Below, one piece after another: positions 9,198-21,258 of a stretch of 64,000 nt of DNA (its first letter is position 1; the number at the start of each line of letters is the position of its first letter). Position numbers and translations under genes: made by a program. The stretch is from Paracidovorax valerianellae. Its GTDB lineage: Bacteria; Pseudomonadota; Gammaproteobacteria; Burkholderiales; Burkholderiaceae_C. The stretch is from contig NZ_FMZC01000001.1 in NCBI RefSeq assembly GCF_900102625.1, positions 372,001 to 436,000 of the forward strand, written 5' to 3'. A model generated the notes under the pieces. It ran no database searches, was not told the DNA's origin, and was given only the letters and a program-made list of their open reading frames with translations.

Positions 9198-10132
9198 GCT
9201 GTCTCCGTTTTCTTGAGTACGTAGCCGATGCGTGGGAAATGCACATGCAGCGCCCCCGCCCGCGCATCGGTGCGGGCCAGCGTGTAGCGCGTGCGCGTGG
9301 CCGCGATGAGCGTGCCTTCGGTCGGCTCGGTGCCGAAGGTCTCCGCGGCGATGGTGACGGGGCTGCCCAGGGGAATGCCGTGCTCGTCCTGGAACGGCTC
9401 GGCCGGCAGCGGCAGGGGCTCGGCCGCCGCGGCCACGGCGATCGCCTCGGCGGCGCTGAACTTCTCCATGCGGCCATGGCCCAGCGCGGCGATGCGGTCC
9501 ATCCACTCGGGCACGGCGGGCGTGGCGGCGAAGATCTCCGCCATCACCGGCACGCAGGTGCGCGTGAACCACAGCGGGTGGTAGGCGGCGAAGTCGGCCA
9601 CGCAGGGCTCAGCGCCGAAGAGGAACTCGTGCTCTTCGGCCATGTGCGCAATGCGGCGCAGGTACGAGCGATAGGCCGCCGTGGCGTCGTGCGGGCGCAG
9701 GCGGTTCATGCCCACGCTCATGGCCTTGCGGTCTTCGCCGAAGACCTGTGCGGCTGCCGGCGGCAGGCTGGCGAACAACACGGCCGCGCCGCGCGGCTGC
9801 AGGTTGTAGGCCATGGCGGCCCAGAACAGCGTGGTGTCGGCCCACTGCGCGAACACGCGCGAGACGCCCTTCAAGTGCGGCGGGTACAGCACCGGCTCGG
9901 GCTGGGCGTGCTCCAGCACGTCGCAGATCAGCGCCGTGTCGCAATAGATGTCGGCCCCCACCTGCAGGAACGGCGTGCGCCGGTAGCCGCCGGTGAGCGC
10001 CAGCACGTCGGGCTTGGGTGCCACGCTGGGCACGATGACCGACTTCCAGGCCAGCTGCTTGAAGCCCATCACCGCGCGGATCTTTTCGGAGAACGGCGAC
10101 GAGGGATAGTGGTGAAGGATCAGGTCGGACAT
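9194..10132 (-). CDS. Glutathione S-transferase family protein
   Basis: A 312-residue protein with an N-terminal thioredoxin-like GST domain (LILHHYPSSPFSEKIRAVMG, the Ser-containing active-site loop; GGYRRTPFLQVGADIYCDTALIC, the glutathione-binding loop). A GST C-terminal helical domain follows, including FGAEPCVADFAAYHPLW. About 90 residues beyond the usual GST length form an extra C-terminal domain, PVTIAAETFGTEPTEGTLIAAT onward, of unknown role. It is coupled by a 4-base overlap to the downstream SDR, which suggests a joint reaction such as glutathione-dependent detoxification followed by reduction. Confidence 0.86.
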   Translation of the reverse strand: MSDLILHHYPSSPFSEKIRAVMGFKQLAWKSVIVPSVAPKPDVLALTGGYRRTPFLQVGADIYCDTALICDVLEHAQPEPVLYPPHLKGVSRVFAQWADTTLFWAAMAYNLQPRGAAVLFASLPPAAAQVFGEDRKAMSVGMNRLRPHDATAAYRSYLRRIAHMAEEHEFLFGAEPCVADFAAYHPLWFTRTCVPVMAEIFAATPAVPEWMDRIAALGHGRMEKFSAAEAIAVAAAAEPLPLPAEPFQDEHGIPLGSPVTIAAETFGTEPTEGTLIAATRTRYTLARTDARAGALHVHFPRIGYVLKKTETA

Positions 10133-10220
10133 GGGGCGATCTCCTGGCCGAGTGCTACGGCGGCTGTTCGTTGCTGCTGGTGCTGCTGGTGACGGCTGTG
10201 GTTGGCGGACCGCGCGGCCG

Positions 10221-10673
10221 TCAGGCCGGGCTCCACAGCATTTCGACGTGGGGAATGTTGTCTTCCATGTATTCCGCCGAGACGGTGACGAAGCCCATCT
10301 CGCCGTAGAAACGCTGCAGGTGCGCCTGCGCGCTGATGCGCACCGCGCGGTCCGGCCAGGTGGCCTGCGCGCGGGCCATGCCCTCGCGCACCAGTGCCCA
10401 GCCCACGCCCGTGCCGCGCGCCTCGGGCGCGACGACCACGCGGCCGATGGACGGCTCCACGTAATTCACGCCGGGATCGGTCAGCCGCAGGTAGGCCTGC
10501 AGGTCGCCCGCGCCGCCCCGGCCCAGCAGGTGCCAGGCCGTCTTGTCGGCGTCGTCGGGGTCTTGGTAGGGGCCCTGCTCCAGGATGAACACGCGGCAGC
10601 GCAGTGCCAGCGCATCGTGCAGCGCGTGCACGCCCATGTCGTCGAAGCGGGCCCAGGTCCAGTGCAGCGCCAT
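10221..10673 (-). CDS. GNAT N-acetyltransferase, ElaA family
   Basis: A 150-residue protein with the ElaA layout: N-terminal LRCRVFILEQGPYQDPDDADKTAWHLLG, central IGRVVVAPEARGTGVGWALV (the acetyl-CoA-binding R-x-x-G-x-G/A loop), and C-terminal FYGEMGFVTVSAEYMEDNIPHVEM. The acceptor is unknown for most ElaA proteins. It starts two bases after the stop of the oxidoreductase gene upstream, so it is cotranscribed. Confidence 0.88.
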   Translation of the reverse strand: MALHWTWARFDDMGVHALHDALALRCRVFILEQGPYQDPDDADKTAWHLLGRGGAGDLQAYLRLTDPGVNYVEPSIGRVVVAPEARGTGVGWALVREGMARAQATWPDRAVRISAQAHLQRFYGEMGFVTVSAEYMEDNIPHVEMLWSPA

Positions 10674-10675
10674 CG

Positions 10676-11692
10676 TCAGACGAGCTTGACGAGCTGCTTG
10701 CCGAAGTTCTTGCCCTTGAGCAGGCCGAGGAAGGCTTCGGGCGCCGCGGCCAGGCCCTCGGCGACGGTCTCGCGCGGGCGCAGCTTGCCGGAGCCGACCA
10801 GCGTGCCCAGCTCCTTCAGCGCCTCGGGCCAGATCTCCATGTGCTCGCTCACGATGAAGCCTTCGATCTTCATGCGGTTCACCAGGATCAGCGCGGGGTT
10901 CTGCAGCGGCAGCGGCTGGCCGTCATAGCCGGCGATCATTCCGCACACGGCCACGCGGGCGAAGGCGTTGGCGCGCAGCAGCACGGCGTCGAGGATGTAG
11001 CCGCCCACGTTCTCGAAGTGGCCGTCGATGCCGTCCGGGCAGGCTTCCTTGAGCGCCTTGGACATGGACTTGAGGTCGCCGTGCTCGCGGTGGTCGATGC
11101 AGACGTCGAAGCCCAGCTCTTCGGTCGCGTACTTGCACTTTTCGGGGCCGCCGGCAATGCCGACCACGCGGCAGCCGCGGGCCTTGGCCAGCGCGGCGAA
11201 GGCGCTGCCCACGGCGCCGGTCGCGGCGCTCACCACCACCGTTTCACCGGCCTTGGGCGCGATGATCTTGACCAGCCCGTACCAGGCGGTGACGCCTGGC
11301 ATGCCCACGGCGCCCAGGTAGTGCGAGAGCGGCACGTGCGTGGTGTCCACCTTGCGCAGCATGCCGGGCGCGTTGCCGTCCACCACGCTGTAGTGCTGCC
11401 AGCCGCCCATGCCGACGACCTTGTCGCCCACCGCGAACTTGGGGTGGCGGCTCTCGACCACCTCGCCCACCGTGCCGCCGATCATCACCTCGCCCAGCGG
11501 CTGGCTGGCCGCGTAGCTCTTGCTGTCGTTCATGCGGCCGCGCATGTAGGGGTCCAGGCTCAGGTAGTGGTGGCGCACCAGCACTTCGCCGTCTTTCAGG
11601 GCCGGCGTGTCGGTGGTCACCAGCTTGAAGTTGCTGGTGGCGGCTTCGCCCTGAGGGCGGTTGTCGAGCAGGATCTGTGGATTGGCGGGCAT
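10676..11692 (-). CDS. NADP-dependent zinc-free MDR oxidoreductase (CurA/leukotriene B4 DH-like)
   Basis: A 338-residue medium-chain reductase with no zinc-ligand Cys cluster. LSLDPYMRGRM near the N-terminus, VSAATGAVGSAFAALAKARGCRVVGIAGG (NADP site) and the C-terminal GKNFGKQLVKLV are diagnostic of the CurA/PTGR group, which reduces alpha,beta-unsaturated ketones and aldehydes with NADPH. Length matches the family. It lies within the minus-strand acyl metabolism run, and a copy of the intergenic repeat precedes it. Confidence 0.9.
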   Translation of the reverse strand: MPANPQILLDNRPQGEAATSNFKLVTTDTPALKDGEVLVRHHYLSLDPYMRGRMNDSKSYAASQPLGEVMIGGTVGEVVESRHPKFAVGDKVVGMGGWQHYSVVDGNAPGMLRKVDTTHVPLSHYLGAVGMPGVTAWYGLVKIIAPKAGETVVVSAATGAVGSAFAALAKARGCRVVGIAGGPEKCKYATEELGFDVCIDHREHGDLKSMSKALKEACPDGIDGHFENVGGYILDAVLLRANAFARVAVCGMIAGYDGQPLPLQNPALILVNRMKIEGFIVSEHMEIWPEALKELGTLVGSGKLRPRETVAEGLAAAPEAFLGLLKGKNFGKQLVKLV

Positions 11693-11708
11693 GTCGGACT
11701 CCTTGGAT

Positions 11709-11773
11709 TTACTACGTTTTTCATAGCAGCCTGCCGTCGCATTGATTGCGCTGGCGGGCGATTTGGCTTCAAG
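11709..11773 (-). repeat. Intergenic repeat family, copy 2
   Basis: On the reverse strand it reads TTGAAGCCAAATCG, then CAGCGCAATCAAT, then GCTATG and a weak AT palindrome. This is the same order as the copy at 24652-24714. The AT palindrome here is degenerate. Confidence 0.7.
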
Positions 11774-11842
11774 CCTTCACGGGCATGAAGCCGGCGGGAT
11801 CGGCTGCGGGCCGACGCGTTTCAGTCGGTGGTCAGCCGGCGG

Positions 11843-12286
11843 TCAATCGGTGGACAGGGCCCCTTCCACGGCACCGCTGCCTTCGGCCGCTCCGGCCGGG
11901 GCCGGCTTGCGGCGCACGTACTTGAAGGTGCCGGTGGCGTGGCAGCAGACGCGGCCTTCCGAATCGGTCACCGTGCCTTCGGTGAAGGCCATGGAAATGG
12001 TGCGGTGGATGAGCCGGCCGCGCGCCACCAGCGGGCCACGGGCGGGCTGCATGAAGCTCGTCTTCATCTCGATGGTGACGACGCCGAAGTCCGGCGTCTC
12101 GCTGCGCGCCGCCGTGGCCATGGCCACGTCCAGCAGCGTCATGGAAGCGCCGCCGTGGGTCACGGCGAACGAGTTCATGTGCTCCGGCCGCGCTTCGTAG
12201 CGCAGCTCCGACTCGCCGCCTTCCATGCGGTGCAACGTAAAGCCCAGCTCATGGACAAAAGGGATCTCGACACCAAAACTCAGCAC
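11843..12286 (-). CDS. PaaI-type thioesterase
   Basis: A protein of about 147 residues if started at the GTG (VLSFGVEIPFVHELGF) that follows a GGAG ribosome site. A longer open frame from 12415 adds low-complexity sequence. The motif NSFAVTHGGASMTLLDVAMATAARS is the hotdog-fold signature of PaaI-type acyl-CoA thioesterases, with HGG and the following Asp typical of the active site. It probably releases acyl groups from CoA. The C-terminal 20 residues (PAPAGAAEGSGAVEG) are disordered. Confidence 0.82.
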   Translation of the reverse strand: MLSFGVEIPFVHELGFTLHRMEGGESELRYEARPEHMNSFAVTHGGASMTLLDVAMATAARSETPDFGVVTIEMKTSFMQPARGPLVARGRLIHRTISMAFTEGTVTDSEGRVCCHATGTFKYVRRKPAPAGAAEGSGAVEGALSTD

Positions 12287-12443
12287 AGGCAACTCCGATT
12301 CACCAAAGAAAGAAAGAAAGACGAAAAGCATAGCCCCGTCACGGAACGCCTGATGTTTCGCCGCCGGGCCGCCTGAAGGCGAAACGCGGCCCCCTCGGGG
12401 GGCAGGAAGCGACACGCAGTGCGTGACCGTGGGGGCGAGACCG

Positions 12444-13235
12444 TCAGCCGCCGGTGACGATGCTCACGCCGCCGTCGACCGCCAGCCACTGGCCGGTGAT
12501 GTGCTTGCCGGCATCGCTGGCATACAGCGCGCACAGGCCCTTCAGGTCTTCGTCGTCGCCCAGCCGGCCGAGCGGCGCGTGGTTGGCGAGGTTCTCTTCG
12601 CCCATGGCCTTCAGCGTGCCCACCGTCATGCGGCTGGGGAAGAAGCCCGGGCAGATCGCGTTCACGCGGATGTGGTACTTGCCCCATTCGGCCGCCAGCG
12701 CACGGGTGAAGTTGATCACGGCGCCCTTGGAGGTGTTGTAAGCGATGGTGTTCATGCCGCTGGGGTTGCCGCCCAGCCCGGCGATGGACGCCACGTTGAT
12801 GATGCTGCCGCTGCGCCGCCCGATCATGCTGCGCTTGGCGATGTGCTGGCTCAGGATGAAGTAGCCGCGCACGTTCAGGTTCATCACCTTGTCCCAGGCC
12901 TCCACGGGGTGGTCCTCGGCCGGGGCGCCCCAGGCGGCGCCGGCGTTGTTGACGAGGATGTCCACCTCGCCCACGCGCTGCAGCGTCTCGTCGGCTAGGC
13001 GGCGGATATCGGTCTCCTGCGCGCAGTCGGCCGCGATCCAGCGGGTGTCGATGCCGGCCTGCTGCAAGGTGGCCGTGGCCTCTTCCAGATCGGACGCCTT
13101 GCGCGAACTGAGCACGATGCGCGCGCCGGCCTCGCCCAGCGCCTGCGCCAATTGCAGCCCCAGCCCGCGCGAGCCGCCGGTGACCAGCGCGGTCTTGCCC
13201 GAGAGGTCGAACAGTTGTTGGATGGTGCGGGTCAT
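12444..13235 (-). CDS. SDR family oxidoreductase (FabG/gluconate DH-like)
   Basis: A 263-residue SDR started at the ATG giving MTRTIQQLFDLSGKTALV. It has TGGSRGLG (cofactor), NNAGAAWG, a catalytic Ser in NVASIAGLGG, YNTSK, and the C-terminal DGGVSIVTGG. It lies downstream of the acyl-CoA dehydrogenase gene on the same strand, so a role in 3-hydroxyacyl or alcohol oxidation is plausible. The substrate is not determined. Confidence 0.88.
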   Translation of the reverse strand: MTRTIQQLFDLSGKTALVTGGSRGLGLQLAQALGEAGARIVLSSRKASDLEEATATLQQAGIDTRWIAADCAQETDIRRLADETLQRVGEVDILVNNAGAAWGAPAEDHPVEAWDKVMNLNVRGYFILSQHIAKRSMIGRRSGSIINVASIAGLGGNPSGMNTIAYNTSKGAVINFTRALAAEWGKYHIRVNAICPGFFPSRMTVGTLKAMGEENLANHAPLGRLGDDEDLKGLCALYASDAGKHITGQWLAVDGGVSIVTGG

Positions 13236-13383
13236 GGTTGGGTCTCCTCGTTGGTGTGAATGGGTCGGCCGGCGTCGTCTGCGCGGCGCCGGAGCATTGT
13301 GCTGCGCGCGCGGCCCCTGCGCTGTCCCGCGGGCGATGCCGGGGCGCCGTGCGCTGGCCACGCCAAGGGACGCACGGGCCGGG

Positions 13384-15261
13384 TCAGAACGCGTCTTCCG
13401 GCAGGCTGGCGCAGGTGTCGTCGCGCGTGCGCACCACGTTCAGCCACGCGCCGATCTTGGGCAGTTCGTAATGGAAGAAGTAGCGCGCAGCGCCCATGCG
13501 GCCCACGCTGGCGGGCGCGGCCAGCGCGGCGTCGGTGCGCAGCGTGGCCAGGGCGACGTCCAGCCACACCCAGGCCAGCACCGTGTGGCCGAAGGCCTGC
13601 ATGTACGGCACCGCGTTCGCCAGCGCCTCGGTCGGCTCGCCCGTGGCCCAGGCGGCCTTGGTGGCCGCGCCGACCTGCTGCAGCGCCTGCGCGAGCGCGT
13701 TGGCGTGCCCCGCCAGCGCGGGCTGCTGGATGGCGCGTTCCACCGTGGCGTTGATGCGCGCGGCCAGCAGCTGCAGGCCCCGGCCGTTTTCCATCAGCAC
13801 CTTGCGGCCCAGGAGGTCCAGCGCCTGGATGCCGTGCGTGCCCTCGTGGATCATGTTCAGCCGGTTGTCGCGCCAGTACTGCTCCACCGGAAAGTCGCGC
13901 GTGTAGCCATAGCCGCCGTGCACCTGGATGGCGAGCGAGTTGGCCTCCAGGCACCATTCGCTGGGCCAGCTCTTGGCGATGGGGGTCAGCACCTCCAGCA
14001 GCAGCCGCGCCTCATCGGCGTCGGGCGAGGTGCCGGTGTGCTGCTCGTCCACCAGGCGGGCGCAGTACAGGTTGAGCGCCAGCGCGCCCTCGCCGTAGCT
14101 CTTTTGCGCCAGCAGCATGCGCTTGATGTCGGCATGCTCGATCAGGCGCACCTGGGGCGCGCTCGCGTCCTTGCCGGCCTTGCCCAGCGGCCGGCCCTGC
14201 GGCCGGTTCTTCGCGTAGTCCAGGCTGGCGTGGTAGCCCGCCAGTCCCAGCATGGTCGCGGCCATGCCGATGGCGATGCGCGCCTCGTTCATCATGTGGA
14301 ACATGCATTTCAGGCCCTCGCCCGGCTGCCCCACCAGGTAGCCGATGGCGCCCGCGCGGCCTTCGACCGGGTAGCGCCCCTCGCCGAAGTTGAGCAGCGT
14401 GTTCGTGGTGCCGCGCCAGCCCAGCTTGTGGTTCAGCCCCGCCAGCGCCACGTCGTTGCGCACGCCGGTGAGCTGGCCTTCGGCATCGACGAGCCGCTTG
14501 GGCACGATGAACAGCGAGATGCCCCGCGTGCCCGGCACCAGCTTGCCGTCCGGCCCGGGAATCTTGGCCAGCACCAGGTGCACGATGTTCTCGGTCAGCT
14601 CGTGGTCGCCGGACGATATCCACATCTTGTTGCCCGTGAGGCGGTAGCGCGGGCCCAGCGGGTCCTGCTGCCAGGCGGTGCCGTGGCCACCCTCGCCCTC
14701 GCCCGCACTCGCTGCCCCATCCGGCACGGCGCGCGTGGCCACGTCGGAGAGCGACGATCCCGCCTGCGGCTCCGACAGGCACATGGTTCCGGCCCAGCGG
14801 CCGTTGAATTCGTTGTGGGCGAACACCTGCCGCTGCGCCGGCGTGCCGTGCACCATCAGCAGGTTGGCGTTGCCCGACGTGAGCAGGCTGGAGCCGATGC
14901 TGGCCGACGCCGCCGCGAAGAAGCTGTTGGCCGCCGCCTCCACCGTGTAGGGCAGCTGCATGCCGCCCAGCTCGTAGTCCTGCGCGGCGCTCAAAAGGCC
15001 CGATTCGGCATAGGCGCGGCGCGCCTCGTGCGTGGCCTGCGGCAGGATGACCTTTTCGCCGTCGAAGCGCGGCTCTTCGGTATCGACCAGGCGGTTGAAC
15101 GGCGCGTACTTCTCGCGCGCGATGCGCTCGCAGGTGTCGAGCACCGCGTCGAAGGTTTCGCGCGAATGGTCGGCGAAACGCGTGCGCGACTGCAGCGCGG
15201 GGGCGTCCAGCCAGTCGTAGAGCAGGAAATCAACCGTGGTGCGCAGGCTCATGATGGGCAT
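13384..15261 (-). CDS. Acyl-CoA dehydrogenase, long form with C-terminal domain
   Basis: A 625-residue flavoprotein of the long ACAD family (about 590-600 residues). The N-terminal helical domain is followed by TMCLSEPQAGSSLSDV (FAD/substrate loop) and GNKMWISSGDHELTENIVHLVLAK. The C-terminal block is QVHGGYGYTRDFPVEQYWRD with RLNMIHEGTHGIQALDLLGRK, where the Glu of HEGT is in the position of the catalytic base. It makes 2-enoyl-CoA and passes electrons to ETF. Residues 185-198 (AASAGEGEGGHGTA) form a Gly/Ala-rich insertion. Starts at 15261 or 15252 are both possible. Confidence 0.93.
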   Translation of the reverse strand: MPIMSLRTTVDFLLYDWLDAPALQSRTRFADHSRETFDAVLDTCERIAREKYAPFNRLVDTEEPRFDGEKVILPQATHEARRAYAESGLLSAAQDYELGGMQLPYTVEAAANSFFAAASASIGSSLLTSGNANLLMVHGTPAQRQVFAHNEFNGRWAGTMCLSEPQAGSSLSDVATRAVPDGAASAGEGEGGHGTAWQQDPLGPRYRLTGNKMWISSGDHELTENIVHLVLAKIPGPDGKLVPGTRGISLFIVPKRLVDAEGQLTGVRNDVALAGLNHKLGWRGTTNTLLNFGEGRYPVEGRAGAIGYLVGQPGEGLKCMFHMMNEARIAIGMAATMLGLAGYHASLDYAKNRPQGRPLGKAGKDASAPQVRLIEHADIKRMLLAQKSYGEGALALNLYCARLVDEQHTGTSPDADEARLLLEVLTPIAKSWPSEWCLEANSLAIQVHGGYGYTRDFPVEQYWRDNRLNMIHEGTHGIQALDLLGRKVLMENGRGLQLLAARINATVERAIQQPALAGHANALAQALQQVGAATKAAWATGEPTEALANAVPYMQAFGHTVLAWVWLDVALATLRTDAALAAPASVGRMGAARYFFHYELPKIGAWLNVVRTRDDTCASLPEDAF

Positions 15262-15297
15262 CGAATAAGGCTCTACCGCAATGAATACGGCGGCACA

Positions 15298-15365
15298 TTG
15301 CTACAAAAATAATAGCGAACGCAATGAAAAGGCGTTCAACCGTTCAATCGTTCAATCGTTCACGC
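15298..15365. repeat. Partial intergenic repeat plus tandem GTTCAAYC octamers
   Basis: TTGCTACAAAAATAATAGC (15298-15316) resembles the AT palindrome part of the intergenic repeat family. It is followed by four octamers (GTTCAACC, GTTCAATC twice, GTTCACGC; 15334-15365). The last octamer overlaps the stop codon of the thioesterase gene. Confidence 0.6.
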
Positions 15366-15848
15366 CACACGGTCCGAGGTGTTCGAAGCGGGCGGCGAAG
15401 GCCGCGCCGCGCCCGCGGGCAGCGCCACGATGGTGCCCTGCGCAATCGCACAGAGCTTCTCCACCCCGCCCTGCACCGCGAACACGTCGCAGCGGCACAC
15501 CGCCTGCGACGCGCCCGCGTGCACCGCGTGGGCACGCGCCACCAGGCGCTCGCCCACGGCCGGCCGCACGTAGTTGATCTTGAATTCCGAGGTGACCACC
15601 GGCACCCGCAGCGCCGACCCACCCGCATAGGTGAGCGCGTTGTCGGCCATGTAGCTCACCACCCCGCCGTGCACGAAGCCGTGCTGCTGGCGGATCTGCT
15701 CGGTGATGGCCAGGTGCAGCTCGCATTCGCCAGGGGCGAACGCGTGCAGCTCGGTGCCCAGCAGCACGCTGAAGGGCTGCGCCGCCAGCACTTCGCGCCC
15801 CATGGCGAGAAACACCTCGGGCGACACGGTGACGGGCGGCGCGGCCAC
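15360..15848 (-). CDS. PaaI/hotdog thioesterase
   Basis: A 162-residue protein with the hotdog signature RQQHGFVHGGVVSYMADNAL (HGG and downstream Asp) and the strand VTSEFKINYVRPAVGERLVARA, typical of PaaI/DUF4442 acyl-CoA thioesterases. It is 16 bases downstream of fadA on the same strand. A thioesterase that recovers CoA from stalled beta-oxidation intermediates is a reasonable inference. The Pro/Ala-rich C-terminus is not conserved. Confidence 0.85.
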   Translation of the reverse strand: MAAPPVTVSPEVFLAMGREVLAAQPFSVLLGTELHAFAPGECELHLAITEQIRQQHGFVHGGVVSYMADNALTYAGGSALRVPVVTSEFKINYVRPAVGERLVARAHAVHAGASQAVCRCDVFAVQGGVEKLCAIAQGTIVALPAGAARPSPPASNTSDRVA

Positions 15849-15863
15849 AGGCGTGCCCCGGCG

Positions 15864-17039
<1,176 letters not shown>

Positions 17040-17088
17040 GTGCAATTCCTTGGGATTCGGGGGGACACGTGCGGTGCGCTCGGTCGGG

Positions 17089-19188
<2,100 letters not shown>

Positions 19189-19465
19189 GCGCTTGTTCCT
19201 CGGGTTTGAAAAGACAACGCTGCGGGCCTGACGGCTCTTTAGCGAACGATCGTGCTTTTCCATTCTAGGGGCCTTGCGTGCAGGGCTGGTATCCACCGGT
19301 GTCCCAGAGCGGACAGCCCGTGCCGGCAGCGCCCGGCCTCCCGCCTTGCCAGCCGCCCGGGCCGCTAGCGCGCAAACGTCATATGCACGTCGGTTTTCCT
19401 TCGTTTCAACGGGGCGGGGGCGCCGGTAGCCTCCATCGCTTTCCCGCACGCACAGGACACATCCC

Positions 19466-20404
19466 ATGAGCGAATGGACACAGCACCTTCCCACCGCGGC
19501 GCGCATCGCCACGCACGCCGCGCAGTCAGCAGCCCCGCTACCTGCGGCAGGACCCCGGAGCACGGCACCGGCCGCCGAACGCGCTGCGGCGTCGAAGGCG
19601 GACACCGCGCGCCGGCCCGCCCGCCCCTTGAGCCCCCGCAGCCTGGCGCTGATCTCGTGGCTCGCGCCCCTGGCGCTGGTGGTGGTGTGGGAACTGTTCG
19701 CCCGGGCCGGCGCCCTGTCGCCCCAGGTGCTGCCCGCGCCCAGCCGCGTGGCGCAGACCGCGTGGCAACTGGTGCTGCAGGGCCAGCTCATCAGCGACCT
19801 GGGCGTGAGCCTGCTGCGCGCGGCCACGGGCTTTGCAATCGGCGGCACCATCGGCTTCACGCTGGGCACGCTGGTGGGCTTTTCGCGGCTGGCCGAGGCG
19901 CTGCTGGACCGCAGCGTGCAGATGGTGCGCGCCGTGCCGTTTCTGGCCATGCTGCCGCTGGTGATCGTGTGGTTCGGCGTGGACGAGGCGGGCAAGATCT
20001 TTCTGGTGTCGCTGGGCGTGATGTTCCCCATCTACATCAACACCGTGCTGGGCATCAGGCAGGTGGACCCGAAGCTGGTGGAGGTAGGTCGGGTCAATGG
20101 CCTCTCGACCACGGCGCTGATCCGCCGCATCGTGCTGCCGGGCGCGCTGCCCTCCATCCTGGCCGGCGTGCGCTACGCGCTGGCCGTGGCCTGGCTGGCG
20201 CTGGTGATCGCCGAAACCATTGCGACCGAAGCCGGCATCGGCTTTCTGGCCATGGACGCCCGCGAGTTCCTGCGCACCGACGTGATCGTGCTGACCATCG
20301 TGGTCTACGCCGCCATCGGCGTCGCGTCGGACGCGGTGGCCCGTGCGCTGGAACGGCGCCTGCTGTCGTGGCACCCCAACTACGCCGCGCGGGGTGGCCG
20401 ATGA
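19466..20404 (+). CDS. ssuC: Aliphatic sulfonate-type ABC transporter permease
   Basis: A 312-residue inner-membrane permease of the SsuC/TauC/NitT group. About 55 disordered Ala-rich residues come first, then six hydrophobic segments. The cytoplasmic ATPase-contact loop is EVGRVNGLSTTALIRRIVLPGALPSI (the EAA motif). The C-terminus GIASDAVARALERRLLSWHP is typical of SsuC. It overlaps the ATPase gene by ATGA. The neighbours complete a three-part importer. Sulfonate as substrate is inferred from family resemblance. Confidence 0.88.
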   Translation: MSEWTQHLPTAARIATHAAQSAAPLPAAGPRSTAPAAERAAASKADTARRPARPLSPRSLALISWLAPLALVVVWELFARAGALSPQVLPAPSRVAQTAWQLVLQGQLISDLGVSLLRAATGFAIGGTIGFTLGTLVGFSRLAEALLDRSVQMVRAVPFLAMLPLVIVWFGVDEAGKIFLVSLGVMFPIYINTVLGIRQVDPKLVEVGRVNGLSTTALIRRIVLPGALPSILAGVRYALAVAWLALVIAETIATEAGIGFLAMDAREFLRTDVIVLTIVVYAAIGVASDAVARALERRLLSWHPNYAARGGR

Positions 20405-21162
20405 ACGCGCCGCGCCTCGACACGGCACTGCCACCCGCCACGGCACCCGCCGCAGCCGCAGCCACCACCGCCGTGGCCGTGCACGGCCTGCGCCGCCGCT
20501 ATGGCGAGCGCACGGTGATCGACGGGCTCGACCTCACCATCGTGCGCGGCGAGTTCGTTGCGCTGCTGGGCGAAAGCGGCTGCGGCAAGACCACGCTGCT
20601 GCGCGCGCTGGCGGGGCTGGACACCATCGACGGCGGCCGCATCGACGGGCCGCCGCAGCCGGCCGTGGTGTTCCAGGAGCACCGCCTGCTGCCCTGGGAG
20701 CCGCTGTGGCGCAACGTGGCGCTGGGCCTGGAGGGCGACACCGCGCAAAGCCTGGCGCAGCAGGCCCTGGCCGAAGTGGGCCTGGGCGACCGGCTGCACG
20801 ACTGGCCGCGCAACCTGTCGGGCGGCCAGGCCCAGCGCGTGGCCCTGGCCCGCGCCCTGGTGCGCGAGCCGCGCCTGCTGCTGCTGGACGAGCCCTTCGC
20901 CGCGCTCGACGCGCTCACCCGCATCCGCATGCATGCGCTGGTCAAAGCCCTGGTGCGCCGCCACCAGCCCGGCGTGCTGCTGGTGACGCACGACGTGGAC
21001 GAGGCCATCGCCCTGGCCGACCGCGTGCTCGTCATGCGCGAAGGAGCCATCGCCGGCGAATACGCCGTGCCGCCCGAGGCGCAGACGCTGCGCACCCACC
21101 CGGCGGCCGTGGCGCTGCGCGAAACGCTGCTGGCCGAACTGGGCGTGGCGGTGGAAGCGTGA
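20401..21162 (+). CDS. ssuB: Sulfonate-type ABC transporter ATPase
   Basis: A 253-residue ATPase with Walker A GESGCGKTT, Q-loop FQEHRLLPWEPLWRNV (the LLPW form is typical of SsuB/TauB), signature LSGGQAQRVALARAL, Walker B LLLLDEPFAALDALTR and the switch His in VTHDVDEA. The start ATG overlaps the permease stop by four bases. It energises uptake through the adjacent permease. The N-terminal 25 residues are Ala/Thr-rich and not conserved. Confidence 0.92.
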   Translation: MNAPRLDTALPPATAPAAAAATTAVAVHGLRRRYGERTVIDGLDLTIVRGEFVALLGESGCGKTTLLRALAGLDTIDGGRIDGPPQPAVVFQEHRLLPWEPLWRNVALGLEGDTAQSLAQQALAEVGLGDRLHDWPRNLSGGQAQRVALARALVREPRLLLLDEPFAALDALTRIRMHALVKALVRRHQPGVLLVTHDVDEAIALADRVLVMREGAIAGEYAVPPEAQTLRTHPAAVALRETLLAELGVAVEA

Positions 21163-21258
21163 CGCCTTGCCGCTGGGCTGGATGAACGCCTTCGCCCCGT
21201 CTCTCTCCTTTTTGCTTTCGGTTTTTTACTTCTGCTGTCTTTCCCCCAACCCCGCACC

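Noticed and set aside
12287-12415. Longer N-terminus for the PaaI-type thioesterase
   Set aside because: The extra 43 residues are low complexity and non-conserved, and a GGAG-GTG start fits the family length better.
15334-15365. Tandem octamers as a CRISPR array
   Set aside because: Units are eight bases with no spacers; it is a simple tandem repeat.
19241-19258. Palindrome AACGATCGT upstream of fadB as a FadR-type operator
   Set aside because: Only eight central bases pair; the outer bases do not, so it is too weak to annotate.
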